From the NCBI GenBank assembly GCA_000969725.1, contig JXSR01S002902.1: a stretch of 24,266 nucleotides of DNA. One strand, given 5' to 3'. Origin of the DNA: Ophiothrix spiculata (lineage: Eukaryota > Echinodermata > Ophiuroidea > Amphilepidida > Ophiotrichidae). The translations under genes were made by a program, and so were the position numbers. Shown in pieces: positions 8,415 through 18,356 of the stretch (position 1 is its first letter; the number at the start of each line of letters is the position of its first letter). The notes below the pieces were generated by a model, which worked only from the letters and a program-made list of their open reading frames with translations, was not told the DNA's origin and searched no databases.

Positions 8415-8478
8415 CCTTGACCAGGATTTAAACTTTGGACCTCTGTTTATGAAGTGGATGCTCTAGATCATGGCTAGT
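8390..8478 (-). mobile_element. Second tRNA-like SINE head
   Basis: The minus strand reads TAGCCATGATCTAGAGC, then an anticodon-arm-like ACTTCATAAACAGAGGT, then a B-box-like AGTTTAAATCC at about 8425-8435, followed by TGGTCAAGGC. The order and spacing imitate a tRNA, but stems are imperfect and no acceptor pairing is visible. A tRNA pseudogene is the alternative. It is different from the SINE at 7100-7240. Confidence 0.5.
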
Positions 8479-8789
8479 TGGCATCAAAGCACTAGATTAA
8501 GATAGGCTTCAAATTGAGGTCATTTGTTTGCAATTTTCATGCATACCTTGGTACTGTGGTATGAATGCATACTTTTAGTGGTGAAAATACAAGTCTGAAA
8601 GGCTAATTTTTGCAGTTTCTGCCCCATAAGCCAGGGCTATGAGACATTCTACCATACATTGAGCTTGTATGATCAACACTAATATGAAGGCCTTAAATTC
8701 ACAAATTCATATGGTGAGTTGATGATACAGAAAAGTGTGTTCGTAGCTGGTCACTGCACAGCTGCAACAGACACAGTGCATGTTGTATC

Positions 8790-9159
8790 TAGGCCTGGGA
8801 CTTTCAGGGTAATTTAGTACCTGGATACCCTACTTAATTTTAGGGCAGGTACCAGGGCACCCTAACATTTAGATTAATATTAATGGGTTGATTGGAATGT
8901 GTAAGGATGTAAACGAAACATTGGTCAGTGATGTAAGTAACAAGTATGTAATTATCATCTTCTGATAGTTATTTTACCTCCATACATGTGCAACTAATTT
9001 ATGGCTGGTTAAGCAATTCTAGAGCATTTTCTGTTCAGGTAATCACTGCATTGTGGATTTTTATACTCTTATTTGGGGATCTGTTATGAAAATGTGTACC
9101 CGTGTAAGCTTGTGTCTACAGGGAAGGTATCCAGGCACTTAGTTTTAATCCCAGGCCTA
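8790..9159. mobile_element. MITE, hAT-like ends
   Basis: The left end TAGGCCTGGGACTTTCAGGG and the reverse complement of the right end TAGGCCTGGGATTAAAACTA share a terminal block, and CCTGGATACC recurs inverted about 30 bp inside both arms. The flanks TGTTGTAT (8781-8788) and TGTCGTAC (9161-9168) agree at six of eight positions and may be a diverged 8-bp duplication. The interior has no coding frame. Confidence 0.7.
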
Positions 9160-9479
9160 ATGTCGTACTTGTGATTCCCGCATCAGTGTGAGTGAGATTG
9201 TCATTGCTTGAAAATGCAGAAAACCCCACAATTTCCTCCTGTTTAGCAATTGTCAAAGTATAAATCATGTTGCAATGTGTGCTACATACATTGTGTAGTT
9301 CCCAGAGAGTTCCAAACAACTTTCCGTCCATCATGTCAATGGAGTAGAAATAACTGGTTGTAGGTCATAAAGAGTGAGTTTTTGTTATTGCACAGTACTT
9401 TTAGTTTTTTATGTGTCCATGTTGAGAAATTACATGTAAGGTAGGTTAGGGACACTTCCTGACATGGGTATCTGTGAGG

Positions 9480-9720
9480 TACAACTTGCAGTTGGCGCAG
9501 TTTGAATCGAAGTTGAATTTGCGCATCGTGTGCATGGAACTACATTGCTGAGACTTTCTACCCTAATATTTGAGGCTTTTTCTGAACAGTAACAAAAATG
9601 AAGGTAAGTATTAAATTTAGAGGGTAAATAACCAGATTTAGCACTAAAAAAAATAAAAACGAGAATTGGTACTTGCCGCCATCTTGTCGCTCATTGAGCA
9701 GAGTTGTAATTGTACCTCAG
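9480..9720. promoter_or_regulatory. Possible promoter or first-exon region
   Basis: The minus strand carries AAGATGGCGGC at 9676-9686, the consensus word bound by YY1 in metazoan promoters and often overlapping start codons. On the plus strand a pyrimidine-rich ACTTTCTACCC (about 9552-9562) and an ATGAAG directly followed by the donor consensus GTAAGT (9598-9609) could be a short first exon. CpG words are slightly denser here than around. Neither candidate is supported by a following exon: the minus ATG frame closes after 12 codons. Treat as a hint only. Confidence 0.25.
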
Positions 9721-9729
9721 ATTTGTTTG

Positions 9730-12110
9730 GAAGCAGGTCCGATTGCTTGGTGGCTTGCGTAAATCTTAACGTTACGCATAGACAGCATATGTGTTATTTC
9801 ATGCACAAAACTTGTTCATGTGTTTAGTAGTTTCTATTGCAGCTTGCTTTTTGCTTTGAGGATGTACAATAACTCACCCGCCATATGTGACAAATCAAGG
9901 TAACCACCAGCTCATAAGATTCACACACTGGTCAAATCAAAATGGCGATGAGCACCACTTCTCCTTTTAAATTTCTTGGGTTAGCGCCATTTTTTTATCC
10001 TGGATGGGGATGATGATGCATTGATCTTTACGTGTTGTGATGCATAAATATTGAAATGAAATGATGACTTTCTAGCGGTGCCTATACCATCAAATTGAGC
10101 CCAAAGATGTCTGTACACTAGACACAGGCTTCCATTTTTAAGCAAGAGTAAAATTTTGCTCCTCTCTTCTCAAAGCTCTTTTAATTACAAGAGCTCTTAG
10201 GAGAGCACTATTTATCTCACCTTGCCACAGTTGTGCATTTACAATTAATATAGGAATATTTTGTAATTCATTAATAATTTGTAATATTCACTAATTATCT
10301 TCTACCAAGGAATTTATAGAGGCTTAGGGGAATTGGTACTCATTTTGATCATGGTGAAAACACATAGGCCTGTTTTCACAAAAATCAATCAAGGAATAAC
10401 TTTATTCCTGGGTTTCTCATTCTCAGAATAGATATGGCCCACAGTCCTGAACCAAGTTGAATTTGACAAAGCCTATAAGGCTGCAATCATATATAAGTAT
10501 ACTGTATTTGCTATAAGCTATTCGATTGCTATATGTTATACAGGCACGGTGAGCTAATCAGTTGCCCTCTTATGTGACCCGGTAGCATCAAATTCACCTG
10601 TTTGGTTGAATCTATACGCGTGCCCAAGTAAAATCGTGCACTGTATACCCGAATAGTATAGTTCTTTGTGATCGCAGCCAATAATTAGTCCATGGAATAA
10701 CTTTATTCTTCGTTTGCAAATACCATGTGACAACATCAATGGGATGCCAGCCATTTTAGATTGTTCATGGAGAGTGAGTTGTACCTCTGGCATTTTACAG
10801 GCAATTTATGGCTGCATGTGCCACACTTCTAGTCGTCAAATTAAAATCGCAAGAAAATTGGGCTGCCTTTTTGCAATAGATGTCTCTGGAAACACAGACA
10901 CGGTTTACGTGTGAAATAAAATGCACCTGCTGTCTCATCATGTGTCAGAAATGCATGGTTACAATAAATCCACAGGATTTGGTCAATCCAGTGTCCAGTC
11001 ACATGGTGTAACGTTTTACACCAATTTGAAATTAAAAGATAAAAATTAAGTAATGCAATTGATCAAGAATACAAATCAACTTTCTTTGTAAATGTGAAGA
11101 GTTAACATCAAAAGGTATAGGTTTACGGTTGTGCAAATTTAGAGATACAGGCAAATAATTAAACTTGCAACATAGACAGAAAATAATAAGAACGTTACCA
11201 TTATAAACCTTCAAAACCCAAACTTCAATTTTCACAAGCAAAGTATCATTTTAAAGCTTAGATATTCCTTGAATCTGATTTTTGAAGGTAGACAACTTGT
11301 ACCGTTTGATATATCATGTCACATATAAGGTAAATTTCATGTTGTGGATCTGCTACCGTGCCCAGTCTTTAACGCAGAAAGACCTTTTTTCTGGCCATCA
11401 GATTTTATTTCACCATATAGAAATGGTAAAAGACACACATTTTACATTCACACATTTTACCCTCACATTGATATGAAGACTTGCTGAATGTAAGTTTGTC
11501 ACAAATTACAATGTTATTTAACATGTTAGTGTAAGTTAGCCATCCTCTGGTTTCCCTCTAAACTATGTCTAGCTCCCTCTATGTACTGTGGCAAATTGGC
11601 AACCTTTTCTGATGGCAGCTATAGCTTGTGGAAATAATGAATTGAATTGGAAGTTATATGTCCTTTTATTAATATGCATGTGTCCTTTTTGAGGTTTGGA
11701 ATGTAAAATAAAAGACCTATTGAAATTTGAACAGTACTTTGGGCGTGGATTGTATGCTCCAGATAAATATAGAGAAATACACAAGATTAAAACATTTTTT
11801 GTATACTCAATAAAACAAGATGTATAAACCAAAGCAAAAGTGCATAAACGCCCTCATTCCTTTTTCAATAAAGCGTTGATACTCTTTGTCGTTAAGAATG
11901 AAGTTGTCATGTTGCGTTTAATTAAATGTCTAGGTTGATTTGAATTTCTGATTTGATGGACTAATTTACAATTTAATTTTAAGATCCCAGCTGCTAAAAT
12001 TTGGTAGGCCTAATCTTATTGGAATGGAGCTGAGGTACATGTACCTGGTTTACCATAGTTTTTGTCTCGCCTTCAAAATTGTCAGGAAGAGACATACCAT
12101 TCTTTCAAAC
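9730..12110. other. Long AT-rich stretch without recognisable gene
   Basis: Several 60-90-codon frames occur on both strands without domain, splice support or coding look. A loose GCTC/GAGC foldback lies at about 10158-10206. GGAATAACTTTATTC occurs twice, at about 10395 and 10696. AGGTACATGTACCT at about 12033-12046 is a 14-bp perfect palindrome. Nothing else stands out. Confidence 0.55.
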
Positions 12111-12120
12111 TGTATGTGAC

Positions 12121-12704
12121 CAGTGGCGTAACATGTGTTGGTCGCCAGGGGGGGCAAAGCCCCAAAATTTCCCCCTGACGGAATTTTACCCCCTTCCTAT
12201 TTCCCCCCCCCCTATTTTTACCTTAATTTTTTATAAAATGTTGGACTTCGCGCGGAGCACGAAAAAATTGAATTGTTGCAAAAGTATGGCAAATGGCATA
12301 TTATATTTTAAAAATTTACATAATAGCTTGAAATTCTCGCGAAACGCGAAAATGTTTTTGATATTTTACATCTTAATTATCAAAAAAGGGGGAAAATTGG
12401 GGCCATTGGGGTGTGGCTCCTTCCCTTTGTTATCCTTTTTTCTTCCCCTTTCTCTTCCCCTTTTCTTTTCTTTCCCTTTTCTCTTTCTTTTTCTCCCTCT
12501 TTTTCCCCCCTCTTTTTTCCCCTTTTCTTCCCCTTTTTTCCTTTCACCCTTCTTTTTCCTTCTTTTTTTCTCTTTTTCTTCTTTCTCTCCCTTTCTCTTC
12601 TTTTTCCTTCTTTCTATCCCCTTTATTTTTCCCCCTAGGTCCGTGAATTTTCCCCCTGAGAGCCTTCAGGGGGGGCAACTTGCCCCCCTGTTGTTACGCC
12701 AGTG
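12121..12704. mobile_element. hAT-like MITE with pyrimidine-rich interior
   Basis: The left end CAGTGGCGTAACA and the reverse complement of the right end CACTGGCGTAACA form the terminal repeats, followed on both sides by GGGGGGGCAA then GCCCC-type words. TGTATGT is found just outside each end (12111-12117 and 12705-12711), though two extra bases separate it from the left end. CAGTGGCG termini and about 8 bp of duplication suggest hAT. The open frames across it, up to 227 codons, come from the T/C tract and are not genes. Confidence 0.75.
12416..12645. repeat. Polypyrimidine tract, about 225 bp
   Basis: The plus strand is nearly pure T and C, mostly CCC(T)n words, with very few purines. It lies inside the hAT-like MITE and encodes only Phe/Ser/Pro/Leu in every frame. 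Confidence 0.9.
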
Positions 12705-12779
12705 TGTATGTCTTAATTTATGCATAATTTTGTCTTCAGCATTCCTTAACCATCAGAGCTAGTTTACAATGAAATTCAA

Positions 12780-13330
12780 TGACATGAAGGGGGCTTTTGG
12801 GTCAAACTTGCAGTGTGAAATTCTTGGGGTATGTAGATCGTTCAAATTCAAAATGTTATTTTCAAGGCTAAAAACCAAAAATGTCCAGAAAGTTTTACCT
12901 AAGATCATCCAAGAACATATTAAGGTTACTACAATATGATAGAGTTCATTCAAGGTCAAACTGATATTTTCAAGGTCAAATACCAAAAAAGTTTCCAAAA
13001 GTCATTCAAGGTCACTGCAATAACTCTGTAACCATTGATCGCACAATGGACCAAATTTGAAGCATAGATAGCCCTTGATCTAGGGTGTGACCTTGTGGGG
13101 TAAGTTCAAGGTCATTTAAGCTCAAAAGGTTATTTGAAGTCAAATGTCCAAAAACTTGTTCTTACATCATCCAAGTCTTTTCAAGGTCATTTGGTAACTC
13201 TAAACTGTGATACAACATGGATTTGACTTGCACCTTGATTATAGATAGCCCTTGAGAGGCTTGGCCCTTGACTAAGTGTGTGTACATGTTCTGATGGGTT
13301 CAGGTCAAGGTCAAGGTTATCTGAGGGTAA
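12780..13330. repeat. Diverged tandem repeat carrying TCAAGGTCA half-sites
   Basis: Repeated blocks include ATAGATAGCCCTTGA (about 13064 and 13239, spacing about 175 bp), AACTCT, CAAATGTCCAAAAA/CAAAAATGTCC and ATCATCCAAG. TCAAGGTCA occurs six times on the plus strand at 12950, 12970, 13006, 13106, 13181 and 13305; its core also occurs inverted as TGACCTTG at 13088. TCAAGGTCA is the extended monomer half-site bound by nuclear receptors of the ERR and FTZ-F1/SF-1 groups. Whether it is functional or just a repeat-unit word cannot be told from sequence. Confidence 0.7.
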
Positions 13331-13404
13331 ATTATAATATGACTGATCAGAAATTTGAACTGAAGTTAATAATGCAGAAGTGTATGATAAAGCAGGTGAG
13401 ACTA

Positions 13405-13736
13405 CTGGTTGGCAAACCATCTTGTGATTGAAGTTCCAGGTCAATGTGTTGGGAGTGAGGAGTTCTTGAATAAGAAAATACCTATTTGATCTGATAATTG
13501 CNNNNNNNNNNNNNNNNNNNNNNNNNNNNNNNNNNNNNNNNNNNNNNNNNNNNNNNNNNNNNNNNNNNNNNNNNNNNNNNNNNNNNNNNNNNNNNNNNNN
13601 NNNNNNNNNNNNNNNNNNNNNNNNNNNNNNNNNNNNNNNNNATAATATATAGTGTCCTAAAACTTAAAAGCAGCCAAATAATCGAATGAGCATGCATTGC
13701 ATAGGGGGGCATTCAACTCAACTTTTTTGTAGAAGT
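13405..13736. repeat. First, gap-interrupted copy of a 2.1-kb direct duplication
   Basis: The 97 bases before the gap (13405-13501) recur without a mismatch at 13737-13833, and the 95 bases after it (13642-13736) recur without a mismatch at 15788-15882. The simplest reading is a tandem copy of 13737-15882 whose middle, about 1,950 bases, is missing and shown as only 140 Ns. It may be a real duplication or an assembly artefact. Confidence 0.85.
13502..13641. other. Assembly gap, 140 Ns
   Basis: A run of 140 N. Frames reported across it are meaningless. The flanking duplicated ends imply the true spacing may not be 140. Confidence 0.99.
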
Positions 13737-14832
13737 CTGGTTGGCAAACCATCTTGTGATTGAAGTTCCAGGTCAATGTGTTGGGAGTGAGGAGTTCTTG
13801 AATAAGAAAATACCTATTTGATCTGATAATTGCCAAAACCCCTTGTTTCTCAACGAAAGTTGTATCATCCCCAGCTACATTTAGTGATATTTATGGTTGA
13901 GGTTTAATGGGGTTTACATGTTTGGGCCATAAAGTTGTGACAAGATTCCAGCGTACATGAATATGGTCAAGAATCATCAGTGAAAATGGGCCAGAAAATG
14001 GCAAAGTAACAAGTAAAAAGCATTTCAAAAATGTATTTTGCCAATTTTGCTGTCAATGTATTTACCTTGTTTTGTATAGAAAATGAAATTACAACATTAC
14101 AGACATGAAAAGTTGATAATAGGCGGGATGATAGGTCAGGTTGAAACGCCCAAAATTGAGTACATGTCGGCTTTTACTACTTTTACAGCAAACATAGGCC
14201 GAATATTATGGATCAGTGCTCTATTTCATTTTAACAACGATTCATTGTCACATGATTCTAGGATGAGCTGGGGCACGCAAGTTGAGAAATTAGCGATATC
14301 AGATGTTCTCATATCAACCAGTATCGTTGCTACAACCAAACAATACAGCATTTTGTGGTTTCATACATGTTTTAATTTCTGTACAGAAAAAAAAAATGAT
14401 AAAATAATGCTCGGCCTATATTAGACAATTGATACAATGGTCATATTAATTTTAGCCCAGTGAATCTTTAGTACATCATATTGTTTGTAGGGATGTACAT
14501 GTATGCATAATTAAGTAGGTCAATTTCATGGGAACCGCCACCTGATAGCTCAGGAAATTAACAAAAAAACACTTGTTTCGATATCTCAACACTAAAACAC
14601 AGGAAAAATCAGCACTGGATATAGCCTACATGTCTCAATTTTAAAGGGAGTCAGAACTGGCAAAAAATTATTACTAATATTAATGATATTTTCAACAATG
14701 GGATTTTATCTAATTTACAACTATTTACCATAATTTTGCAGATTCATTTATCATCTTGAAAATAATTGTACAGGTCACTTTTTTGTGAGTGATAGTGCAA
14801 TTTTTACACAGTTTGAATAGTATTGCATTACA

Positions 14833-15180
14833 TTACAAAGTTCTGTAATCCACTCTGATACTCATATTTTGCAGTTCAGAGTTCATGGTTCTTGCATACA
14901 GTAAGTATGAAACTACCTCAAGTACTGTTTCCATTTCAAAACGTGATGTCATGTCTTTCCTTGGAAAAGTGCATTCAGTCAGGAATTTGTCATGTTTACA
15001 GGGAAGGGGCTCTTCTTTGTTCCATCTATTAAGAGGCCTGATTTGAAAGACCTCTCTTGTTGTTGAGCTTGCTGTAACCAAATGGTTACCCAAAGACAGT
15101 TTTATGTAGCTATATGTCATCCAGTTCTGTAGCTTTTTCTGGCCCCATGTCTCTACCAGTTCTGACACCTGAAGATCCTA
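14833..15180 (-). CDS. Doubtful open frame, possible exon or repeat-derived fragment
   Basis: The minus strand is open for at least 111 codons, long for this AT-rich sequence, with a mixed composition including Trp and Cys (LNRWNKEEPLPCKHDKFL near the middle). An acceptor-like TCTTCAG precedes it at about 15171-15177, but the pyrimidine tract is poor, and no strong donor is seen before the stop at 14833. I recognise no family. Chance, a retroelement piece, or a terminal exon are all possible. Confidence 0.25.
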
Positions 15181-15323
15181 TGTAGGCTATAGGCCTATAA
15201 TCTAAAGGGATGTCATTTTGTCCAAATTGGTGAAAAAATGCAAGTTGTATTGCAAATTGTTGCCAATCTTTGTCCCTTTTCAAAAAGAGACCCACCACCT
15301 TTTTCTTGACAAACTATTTCAGT

Positions 15324-15658
15324 TTAAAGGAGCTAGGTCCGATTACTTTAATTAACTTTTGTTCAAAGTTTTTGAGATTTTGGTGCCAAAATATTTCTCA
15401 TTTTTTTCTCATAATCCAAGTGAAATTTGACAGCTGAAACATTATTCGATTTGGTAATATTGATGAAAATGTGCTAAATATGGTATAACCATAAATACAT
15501 TCACACGGTATAGGCAGCTCAGATATATACAAAATTGATTGTAAAATCAAAATGGTTTGATTGATTCAACTGAAATTTGAAACTGAAACCTCTTCTGTGG
15601 TGATCGTTCATATGAACTTGAAAACTGAATTTTGACAAATAGAACCAAGCTCCTTTAA
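15324..15658. mobile_element. MITE with TTAA flanks (piggyBac-like target)
   Basis: AGGAGCTAGGTCC after TTAA at 15324-15327 is matched by the inverted right end GAACCAAGCTCCT before TTAA at 15655-15658. The repeats are only about 13 bp with two mismatches. TTAA duplication is typical of piggyBac-type transposition. The interior is AT-rich and non-coding. Confidence 0.6.
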
Positions 15659-15882
15659 AGACACCTGTGTAGGACTACATGACTTTCATAAATTTGTTGA
15701 TTTCTTCTTTAATACATATGCCCATTCAATGAAAAATAAGTCAAATCATGAAATACATGTAACATGCAGTACATTGACTTTTATCAAATAATATATAGTG
15801 TCCTAAAACTTAAAAGCAGCCAAATAATCGAATGAGCATGCATTGCATAGGGGGGCATTCAACTCAACTTTTTTGTAGAAGT

Positions 15883-16247
15883 GTGCAAGCATGATTTCTG
15901 AACCCTTAATTATGGGGCTGGACAATTTACAGTGTACATCCCCCTACAGCTGTATGTCAGTGTTTTCCTCCGGGCACTCTGTGTCGTTGTGTCTTTGTTT
16001 GTTAGTCACCGGATGTAACGTTTTCATTGCTGGGAGTGGCTAAATCTTGATCTACCCAGAAATCCTGTAGAATAGAAGAGCATACTTCGCTGAAACAAAC
16101 CTTGCCACTGAACACTTCAACTTCATAGTAATTGATTTATCTCTGTTTATGAAAATCATAAGTACTTTTTTTCTCAGAATGTAGACTGCTTGAGTTACAT
16201 GTTTTGCTGGTTGTCAAGTTCAACCCTTAAAATAATTCTAAAACAGG
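15883..16247. other. No gene or repeat recognised
   Basis: After the duplication ends, sequence is unremarkable: no sustained frame, no inverted ends. An acceptor-like CCCCCTACAG at about 15940 has no open exon behind it. Confidence 0.5.
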
Positions 16248-16508
16248 TGTGTAGCCAGGATTGCATAACCCCACCCCACCCCCGGGTGGCAATAGATCCT
16301 AGTCCAAAACGGCGAGGGGTCGGGGTCGCTAGGGGCACCTGCCTATATCGTACGGGTCGCCAGGTGTATTATTAGCAGTAATTAGGACTACTACGCCCTT
16401 TTTTTGTTATTTTCCCATTGTTTTTTTAATTTTTTTATTTATCCCATTTTTTGTTGTTGTTGTAGACCCCCGGGTGCGCACGCCCCTTCCACATCCCCCT
16501 GACTATGC
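16248..16508. mobile_element. Decayed inverted-repeat element
   Basis: The left end GTGTAGCCAGGATTGC and the reverse complement of the right end GGCATAGTCAGGGGG are loosely alike, and CCCCCGGGTG occurs on both sides at about 16278 and 16467 in the same orientation. This arrangement of GTAGCCAGG, C-rich and GGGTGCGCACGCCCC words is typical of old MITEs. No target duplication is readable. Confidence 0.4.
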
Positions 16509-16856
16509 CAATGTAAAATTTGTTACACCTGTTGACAATGTTCCAAGCCAAGTTGCCTGGTAAAATGTATCAACTGGTACACATGCTAGTAGACAGAGGT
16601 ATGACGTTCTTCAGGCCAAAGAAAATCCTATCAAAATTTGTCCAACCCTCTCAAATCTCAAAAGTCAATCTCAACAAACAAAATTTCCAGTAAGCGTGCC
16701 CAATCACAGTCAATCATGGTGGAGTCTTGGCAAGCAAGAACATAGTACTGTTTAAGAGACTAGCATAGATTTCTCTTTTGTGATCCAAATAAAGGTTATA
16801 AGACCTTTTTTAATCAATTTTTGAATTCAGGTGTTGTAGGACACGAGCCATGTGCC

Positions 16857-16878
16857 GGGGGGGGGGGGGGGGGGGGGG
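16857..16878. repeat. Run of 22 G
   Basis: An uninterrupted G homopolymer followed by AGGGTGG. It could form a G-quadruplex, and its length is unreliable in any assembly. Confidence 0.95.
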
Positions 16879-17109
16879 AGGGTGGTAGTCTGGCATAATA
16901 TTGTATGGGGAAAAGAAAGTGCTGCTCCAATGAGTTACTTTTTCCACAGAAAATCTTTAGTCATGGGTAAGTCTGATAGTCATGGGTCCCATTTTTTCTG
17001 TGTATAAAAAACTTAGAAAAGGATCTTGATTTTCAAACAATGGTAAAAATCAGCTTTTTTGAGGCAAGCAATCCTTAGAAAATGGTCTAAATTTCCTAAA
17101 TTGTCGGGG

Positions 17110-17165
17110 GGAAAACTCATCAGATCAGCCAGTATTTAGCTTAAAAATCAGCCAGTATTTATCTT
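17110..17165. repeat. Two-copy tandem repeat of about 28 bp
   Basis: ATCAGCCAGTATTTA occurs at about 17124 and 17148, each followed by a variant of GCTTAAAA. A minor local duplication. Confidence 0.6.
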
Positions 17166-17420
17166 TAAAAAAGTCTGGTTTGGTGCTACTTTCTTTCAAA
17201 ATATGTTAAGTATCTTTCGATTGAAATTGATTCCCAATAGATGTGAAATCATTAGACACCACTTTTAACTGTCTTTAGGGGTGTTTCATTGAAAGTCACT
17301 CATGTTCTTATTCTCTGCACATTGTATTGATAAATTCACAGAAGATTATCATTGCTGAAAAAGGTTTCAAGTATGGTAGGCCTACAGATTGCATGGTTCA
17401 TCCCAAATCAGCAACTCAAA

Positions 17421-17859
17421 TACCCTGTTCAGACAGAGCCTAAAAGTCATCTTTAGTCGTCTTTAGTCGTATTCGAGGAGTTCAAAATTCACTTGTGTGT
17501 GAACTGTTCAAGTCGAATTAAGTCGTCTTTCAAAAAGTCATCTTACATCGAATTTTCAACTCGCTAAAAAGGAAGTTAAGTCGCGTTAGTAAGTCGATGT
17601 AACTCGACTAACAACGACAACCGAGGACTTTTCGTATGTGTGAACACCTGTTGTCGTAAGTCGAGTTGAATTTGTGTTTACTTCTACAACGCATTGACCT
17701 GGAACAAGTAAAGTTCATTTCAATTCGACTTCAAAATCGTAGTGCATGTGTGAACAGTTGTAAGTCGAGTTACTTTTCGCTAATCCGAGGTCGTGTTTGA
17801 AATTAAAAATGGACTCGATATCAACTTAAGACGACTTTTTAGTGTGTCTGAACGGGGTA
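17421..17859. mobile_element. MITE, TA-ended, about 440 bp
   Basis: The left end TACCCTGTTCAGACAGAGCC and the reverse complement of the right end TACCCCGTTCAGACACACTA agree well and continue into TAAAAGTC. TA at each end may be the target duplication, as for Tc1/mariner or related elements. The interior repeats TGTGTGAAC and AAGTCGAGTT several times in both orientations (about 17498, 17636, 17746), so the whole can fold back on itself. No coding frame. Confidence 0.75.
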
Positions 17860-18149
17860 TTAGACAGCTTTCTTATCTAAATTAAGTTCAATTGGACTTT
17901 TAAAGGTATTTTGGAAGCAACAGTTTTGGGAAATTAAGGTTAAAAATGTTCACATCCTGTCAGTTTTAGTCAGCTGAGTTAACAGTGTTTATGTTTCTTT
18001 TGATTCAATTTAATTTCTTTTTGCCTGGGACATCAGTTTTTATTCCTTAAATTTGGAATCTAGGCTAGTCCCTTTCACTTGCAGTTCAAGTTGAGTGAGT
18101 GGGTGGAAAGTGTGCATTCCTGAACAGCAACACCTGATGATCCACTCAG

Positions 18150-18356
18150 TAAGGGAAGCACCATTAGATTTCCAGGGGGGAGCAGGAAGTTGGATTCGGG
18201 GTTGATTTCTTTTTTTCGCACCCTATTCGGGAGCGATTTTTTCCCTGGAAATTACTGTTTTTCTGCGTATTCGATGTTCAGGTGGAATTTTTTTCTTCTG
18301 CCTGTGGAGGGGGGATTTTTTTCCTGCTCCCCCTGGAAATCTAATGGAGCACCCCT
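18150..18356. mobile_element. Foldback MITE of about 207 bp
   Basis: The arms are inverted over about 45 bp: TAAGGGAAGCACCATTAG against TTAGGGGTGCTCCATTAG, then ATTTCCAGGGGG and AGCAGGAA. TA at each extremity is a likely target duplication. TCCAGGG/CCCTGGAAAT words recur in the interior. Short frames on both strands here are mirror products of the arms. Confidence 0.75.

Larger units (their letters stand above)
13737..15882. repeat. Second, complete copy of the 2.1-kb direct duplication
   Basis: The unit is 2,146 bp. It starts CTGGTTGGCAAACC and ends TTTTTTGTAGAAGT; its ends match the two gap-side fragments exactly. Within it are a minus-strand open frame (14833-15180) and a TTAA-flanked MITE (15328-15654). 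A 113-codon plus frame at 14083-14424 has no coding look. Confidence 0.8.

Noticed and set aside
10554..10793. 79-codon minus-strand frame
   Set aside because: No recognisable domain and no splice sites; probably part of an unnamed repeat.
12079..12762. 227-codon plus-strand frame and two overlapping 75-77-codon frames
   Set aside because: They come from the T/C tract of a MITE and cross its ends; the peptide is Phe/Ser/Pro/Leu low complexity.
13482..13712. Frames running through the Ns
   Set aside because: Translation through an assembly gap has no meaning.
14083..14424. 113-codon plus-strand frame
   Set aside because: No domain, splice support or coding-like composition; chance frame length in AT-rich DNA.
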